Shown piece by piece: positions 31,713-34,937 of a DNA stretch of 34,937 bases. The number at the start of each line of letters is the position of its first letter. Position 1 is the first letter of the stretch. The position numbers and the translations under genes are program-made. The stretch comes from CAZOSF01 sp964582415 (GTDB taxonomy: Bacteria > Bacteroidota > Bacteroidia > Flavobacteriales > Flavobacteriaceae). A model generated the notes under the pieces. The model did not search any database and had not been told where the DNA came from. It worked only from the letters and a program-made list of their open reading frames with translations. The stretch is taken from NCBI GenBank assembly GCA_964582415.1, contig CAZOSF010000018.1:1-34937 (forward strand), read 5' to 3'.

Positions 31713-34058
31713 ATGTTAGAACAAAACATTATCTACGTTCCTATCGTATTAGCCCTTGTTGGCCTCTTGTTCATGCTTGTGAAAATGAGCTGGGTAAAGA
31801 AACAAGCTGCTGGTAGCGAGCGCATGCAATTCATTTCAAAGAGCATTAAAGAAGGTGCCATGGCATTCCTTCATGCGGAGTATCGAATCCTGCTCATCTT
31901 TGCAGTGATTGCTGCAGTATTGCTGTATGTTATCTCTACCATTGTAGAGACCACTAGCTGGATGATAGTCCCTGCCTTTATCTTTGGTGCTGTGTTTTCT
32001 GCTTTAGCGGGGAATATCGGGATGCGAATTGCTACCGAAGCCAACGCACGTACTGCAGAAGCTGCAAAAACTTCCTTGCCACAAGCATTAAAAGTATCTT
32101 TTGGTGGAGGTACGGTAATGGGTCTTGGTGTTGCCGGTTTGGCGGTGTTAGGACTAAGTTTGTTCTTTATGTTCTTTGTGAGCCAGTTTATGGGGGACGA
32201 AGGATCTTTCTATGATAATATGACCATCGTTTTGGAAGCACTTGCTGGATTCTCCCTAGGGGCTGAAAGTATTGCGCTATTTGCCCGTGTGGGTGGTGGT
32301 ATCTATACAAAAGCCGCCGACGTAGGTGCCGACTTGGTAGGTAAAGTNNNNNNNNNNNNNNNNNNNNNNNNNNNNNNNNNNNNNNNNNNNNNNNNNNNNN
32401 NNNNNNNNNNNNNNNNNNNNNNNNNNNNNNNNNNNNNNNNNNNNNNNGGTGTAGGGATTGTCGCTTCCATCCTTGGAACTTTCATGGTAGGTATTAAAAA
32501 CAACGATGCTAAAGAAGCACAAGTACAAAAAGCCTTGGATACAGGAAACTGGGCAGCTATTATACTTACGCTTATAGCAAGTTTCTTCTTGATTAAATGG
32601 ATGCTTCCCGCGACAATAACCATGAACTTCTTTGGAGAAGCCGCTCGAGTAATTCCTTCCATCAATGTATTTTACGCAGCTTGTATTGGTTTGGGTGTGG
32701 GTGCCCTGATTTCCTATGTTACAGCACACTACACCAGTTTGGGTAAAAAACCTGTATTGCAGATTGTAACCAACTCGTCTACCGGTGCCGCTACCAACAT
32801 TATTGCTGGATTGGCAGTAGGGATGCAGTCTACTTTCTGGAGTGTTCTTTTGTTTGCTGCAGCGATTTTTGGATCGTACAGCTTGGCTGGTTTTTACGGA
32901 GTAGCTTTGGCTGCTTCTGCAATGATGGCTACTACTGCCATGCAGTTGGCTATCGATGCTTTCGGACCTATCGCCGATAACGCAGGTGGGGTTGCCGAAA
33001 TGAGCGAATTGGAAAAACACGTACGTGAACGTACCGATATCTTGGACTCTGTAGGTAATACTACAGCTGCCGTTGGAAAAGGATTTGCGATTGCTTCTGC
33101 TGCCTTGACAGCTTTGGCGTTGTTCGCTGCCTATGTAACCTTCACTGGAATCGATGGAATCAACATCTTTAAAGCGCCTGTATTGGCTGCCTTGTTTATT
33201 GGAGGAATGATTCCGGTAGTATTCTCTGCCTTGGCGATGAAATCGGTTGGAAAAGCAGCGATGCAGATGGTTCAGGAAGTGCGTCGTCAGTTCCGTGAAA
33301 TTCCTGGAATTATGGAAGGAACGGGAAAACCTGAATATGGTAAATGCGTTGAAATTTCTACGCAAGCTGCCCTTAAGGAAATGTTATTGCCTGGTTTGAT
33401 CACTATTATTACTCCTGTAATTATCGGGGTGATTTTCGGAGCCGAACCTCTTGGGGGCTATATGGCCGGTGTCTGCGTGAGTGGTGTAATGTGGGCCATC
33501 TTCCAGAACAATGCTGGAGGAGCTTGGGACAATGCTAAGAAATCGTTTGAAGCAGGTGTTGAAATCCACGGGGAAATGTCTTATAAAGGTTCCGATGCTC
33601 ACAAAGCAGCTGTAACTGGAGATACTGTTGGAGATCCATTCAAAGATACTTCCGGACCTTCAATGAATATCCTGATCAAATTGACTTGCTTAGTAGGTTT
33701 GGTAATTGCTCCAATTCTCGGCGGACACTCTTTGGAAGCTTCTGAAGAAGTAACTGGTGAAGAAATGGTGTTCATTTCTGAAGACGGAACCAAAACGGTT
33801 TTAACCGATAAAGTAGCCGTTCAAGAAGCTAAGAAAGAAGTGCGTGTAGAGATGAATGTTGAAGGCGAAGAAACCGTAGCAACCGTAACCATCGAAACCA
33901 CCCAAAATGGTGAAACTACTACCGAAACCAAAACCTTCCGTGGAACGGAAGAAGAGGTAAAGGAGCAGTTGGAGGCCATGAAGGAAGCCGAAGTAAAGGT
34001 CGAGTCCGGAGCTGAGGTGATTAAAGAAGTAATCGAAGAAGTTGAAGAGCAGCAATAA
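31713..34058 (+). CDS. hppA: membrane-bound ion-translocating pyrophosphatase, K+-dependent type, with acidic C-terminal tail
   Basis: The enzyme hydrolyses cytosolic pyrophosphate and pumps H+ and/or Na+ out across the cytoplasmic membrane. Many membrane helices are seen, with family text such as [64 protein letters not shown] and [15 protein letters not shown]. The 100 N remove the stretch expected to hold the [20 protein letters not shown] metal-pyrophosphate motif. [12 protein letters not shown] has Ala at the place where K+-independent enzymes carry Lys, so K+ dependence is likely; this group is often Na+-pumping. After the last helix (near APILGGHS) about 105 residues follow, rich in Glu, Thr, Val and Lys, ending EEVEEQQ; the usual family has little there. 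It has its own -7 element and a terminator at 34078-34108. Confidence 0.95.
   Translation: [781 protein letters not shown]
32348..32447. other. assembly gap, 100 N, inside hppA
   Basis: Exactly 100 N. The flanking frame happens to stay open, but the protein segment normally found between GADLVGKV and the [11 protein letters not shown] helix is around 75 residues or more, so the gap is probably larger than drawn. Confidence 0.95.
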
Positions 34059-34077
34059 GCTCTTCTAAATACATATT

Positions 34078-34108
34078 GAAAACCCGAGCCTAGTGTTCGG
34101 GTTTTTTT
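34078..34108 (+). terminator. intrinsic terminator of hppA
   Basis: AACCCGA (34081-34087) pairs with TCGGGTT (34097-34103) around a 9-base loop, extended by AAA/TTT and followed by a run of seven T (34102-34108). It starts 20 bases after the hppA stop. Confidence 0.88.
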
Positions 34109-34240
34109 GTTTTCAGGAGGGAAGACTTAAGATTGTTGATTGTTGATTGAAGATTTTTGAAGTATGATTTGTTTTCAGGAGGGAAGACTTAAGATTGTTG
34201 ATTGTTGATTGAAGATTTTTGAAGTTTGATTTGTTTTCAG
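34107..34240. repeat. 62-bp tandem repeat, two copies plus a 10-bp start of a third
   Basis: Copies start at 34107, 34169 and 34231 (the last only TTGTTTTCAG). The two full copies differ at one base (A/T in AAGTATGAT versus AAGTTTGAT). Each contains a smaller GATTGTT series (GATTGTTGATTGTTGATTGA). A diverged piece of the same series recurs at 34298-34326. The 394-base spacer 34059-34452 holds only this, the terminator and the repeat at 34244-34385; no gene is seen in it. Confidence 0.9.
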
Positions 34241-34243
34241 ACT

Positions 34244-34385
34244 ACCAAGCGATACAGACAACCACGCGATACAATCGCGCGGTAACGGGGAAAGATGTAA
34301 GATTGTTGATTTTTGATTGTTGATTTGAGAATTAAAATAGTTAATGGAGGGTTTTGAAGACCAAGCGATGCAATCGTGCGGTCAC
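34244..34385. repeat. dispersed 26-bp GC-richer repeat with internal dyad
   Basis: Three related units: 34244-34260 (partial, ACCAAGCGATACAGACA), 34261-34286 and 34360-34385. The two full units agree at 22 of 26 positions. In the middle unit GCGAT and ATCGC form an inverted repeat around ACA. They are followed at 34384-34416 by a series of CTGAAACT-like units. They look like intergenic repeats of unknown role. Confidence 0.6.
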
Positions 34386-34452
34386 TCTGAAACTTTGAAA
34401 CTCTGAAACTCTGTAACCGAGAAACTTATCGCTTAAAATTTACAGCCTAAAA

Positions 34453-34937
34453 CTAAAAAAGTCCATGCACCTCGGCATCAATCCTACTAATGACTTCTCC
34501 CAAATGTTCGGGGTAGTCTACAAAGTTGATGCGGTCTACGTCAATGATGAGCAGGTTACTTTTGTCGTAGCCATGAATCCAGGCTTCGTAGCGTTCGTTC
34601 AATCGACTGAGATAGTCAATGCTAATGGAGTTTTCGTATTCCCTACCACGCTTGTGAATTTGGTTCACCAAATTGGGTATGGAACTGCGGAGGTAGATTA
34701 ACAAATCTGGTCCTGGAGTAACGCTTTCCATCAAATCGAAAAGGGACTTATAATTCTCAAAATCCCGATTCGTCATCAACCCCATGGCATGCAGGTTGGG
34801 GGCGAAGATATATGCATCCTCGTAAATGGTTCGATCCTGAATCACATTTTTCCCACTTTCCCGGATGTCTAGAATCTGTCGAAACCGACTGTTCAAGAAA
34901 TAGATTTGCAGGTTGAATGACCAACGCTCCATCTGGT
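34453..34937 (-). CDS. deoxynucleoside kinase, 5' part outside the window
   Basis: The 161 visible residues (with QM before ERWSF) match the C-terminal three quarters of bacterial deoxyadenosine/deoxyguanosine kinases: MERWSFNLQIYFLNSRFRQ, then the DRTIYEDAYIFA motif (a DRS-like site with the nucleoside-contacting Arg), PDLLIYLRSSIP, and YLSRLNERYEAWI followed by LLIIDVDRINFV. The P-loop with GxxGxGK and the first 45 or so residues lie beyond the window edge; the ATG at 34932 is an internal Met, not the start. The enzyme phosphorylates salvaged deoxynucleosides, in keeping with the nucleoside transporter encoded at 14773-16482. Confidence 0.92.
   Translation of the reverse strand, partial: QMERWSFNLQIYFLNSRFRQILDIRESGKNVIQDRTIYEDAYIFAPNLHAMGLMTNRDFENYKSLFDLMESVTPGPDLLIYLRSSIPNLVNQIHKRGREYENSISIDYLSRLNERYEAWIHGYDKSNLLIIDVDRINFVDYPEHLGEVISRIDAEVHGLF

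Noticed and set aside
32277..33365. 362-residue open frame on the minus strand
   Set aside because: It is antisense to hppA, crosses the N run, and is Ser/Asn/Arg/His-rich as expected for the complement of a conserved membrane protein.
34107..34385. CRISPR array
   Set aside because: The 62-bp units are directly adjacent with no unique spacers, the second repeat family is irregularly spaced, and no cas gene is present.
34453..34932. Complete 159-residue protein starting at 34932
   Set aside because: The Met at 34932 lies inside the conserved QMERWSFNLQ segment of deoxynucleoside kinases; the gene is cut by the window edge.

Overview
The window looks like a draft-assembly scaffold from a marine flavobacterium (Bacteroidota, Flavobacteriaceae; genus not decidable from sequence alone). 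The protein types point there: DUF5686, a 2TM-domain protein, SIMPL, a nucleoside transporter with an N-terminal periplasmic domain, a bifunctional nuclease with a UVR tail, and a SusC-like plug module. So do the exact TAnnTTTG -7 promoter elements and the absence of clear Shine-Dalgarno sites. Base composition is even and every gene except small hypotheticals is a chromosomal housekeeping or envelope gene; I see no phage, IS element, CRISPR array, tRNA or rRNA. Three runs of exactly 100 N (5450-5549, 10066-10165, 32348-32447) interrupt four genes. Family alignment from memory says at least two of them hide more than 100 bases, so they are placeholders.

Layout. 146-2418: a membrane protein of unknown function followed by a secreted trypsin-like protease with an unrecognised C-terminal half. 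2449-4641: an HD phosphohydrolase, then leftward genes for a secreted Dabb protein, a SIMPL protein and a small acidic lipoprotein. 4721-5449: a LexA-like repressor/protease with two strong candidate operators at its own promoter. 5550-9060: kdtA (lipid A Kdo transferase) divergent from a sugar aminotransferase and galE, i.e. envelope sugar genes. 9119-12276: a leftward group of 2TM protein, folA, fructosamine-kinase-like protein, fabD and an AraC-type regulator. 12323-18949: a class V aminotransferase, then a leftward series etfB-etfA, bifunctional nuclease, nucleoside transporter, thyA and a TonB-C-domain protein. thyA, folA and the nucleoside transporter all serve thymidylate and nucleotide supply. 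19127-29273: rightward pdhB, DUF5686 outer-membrane protein and a giant alpha-2-macroglobulin. 29375-31554: hutG-hutF, the last two steps of one histidine degradation route. 31713-34058: membrane pyrophosphatase. 34059-34452: a repeat-rich spacer. 34453-34937: the 3' part of a deoxynucleoside kinase cut by the window edge.

The most interesting items are: (i) a 2172-residue alpha-2-macroglobulin with an intact CxEQ thioester motif, in which a CarboxypepD-reg plus TonB-receptor plug module occupies the place where the bait region should lie; (ii) paired TTGGA-N5-TCCAA inverted repeats 22 bp apart overlapping the promoter of the S24 repressor, whose mRNA probably starts at the AUG; (iii) a second leaderless candidate at the HD gene; (iv) a Cys/His-rich insertion in the DegT aminotransferase; (v) a roughly 105-residue acidic tail on the pyrophosphatase.
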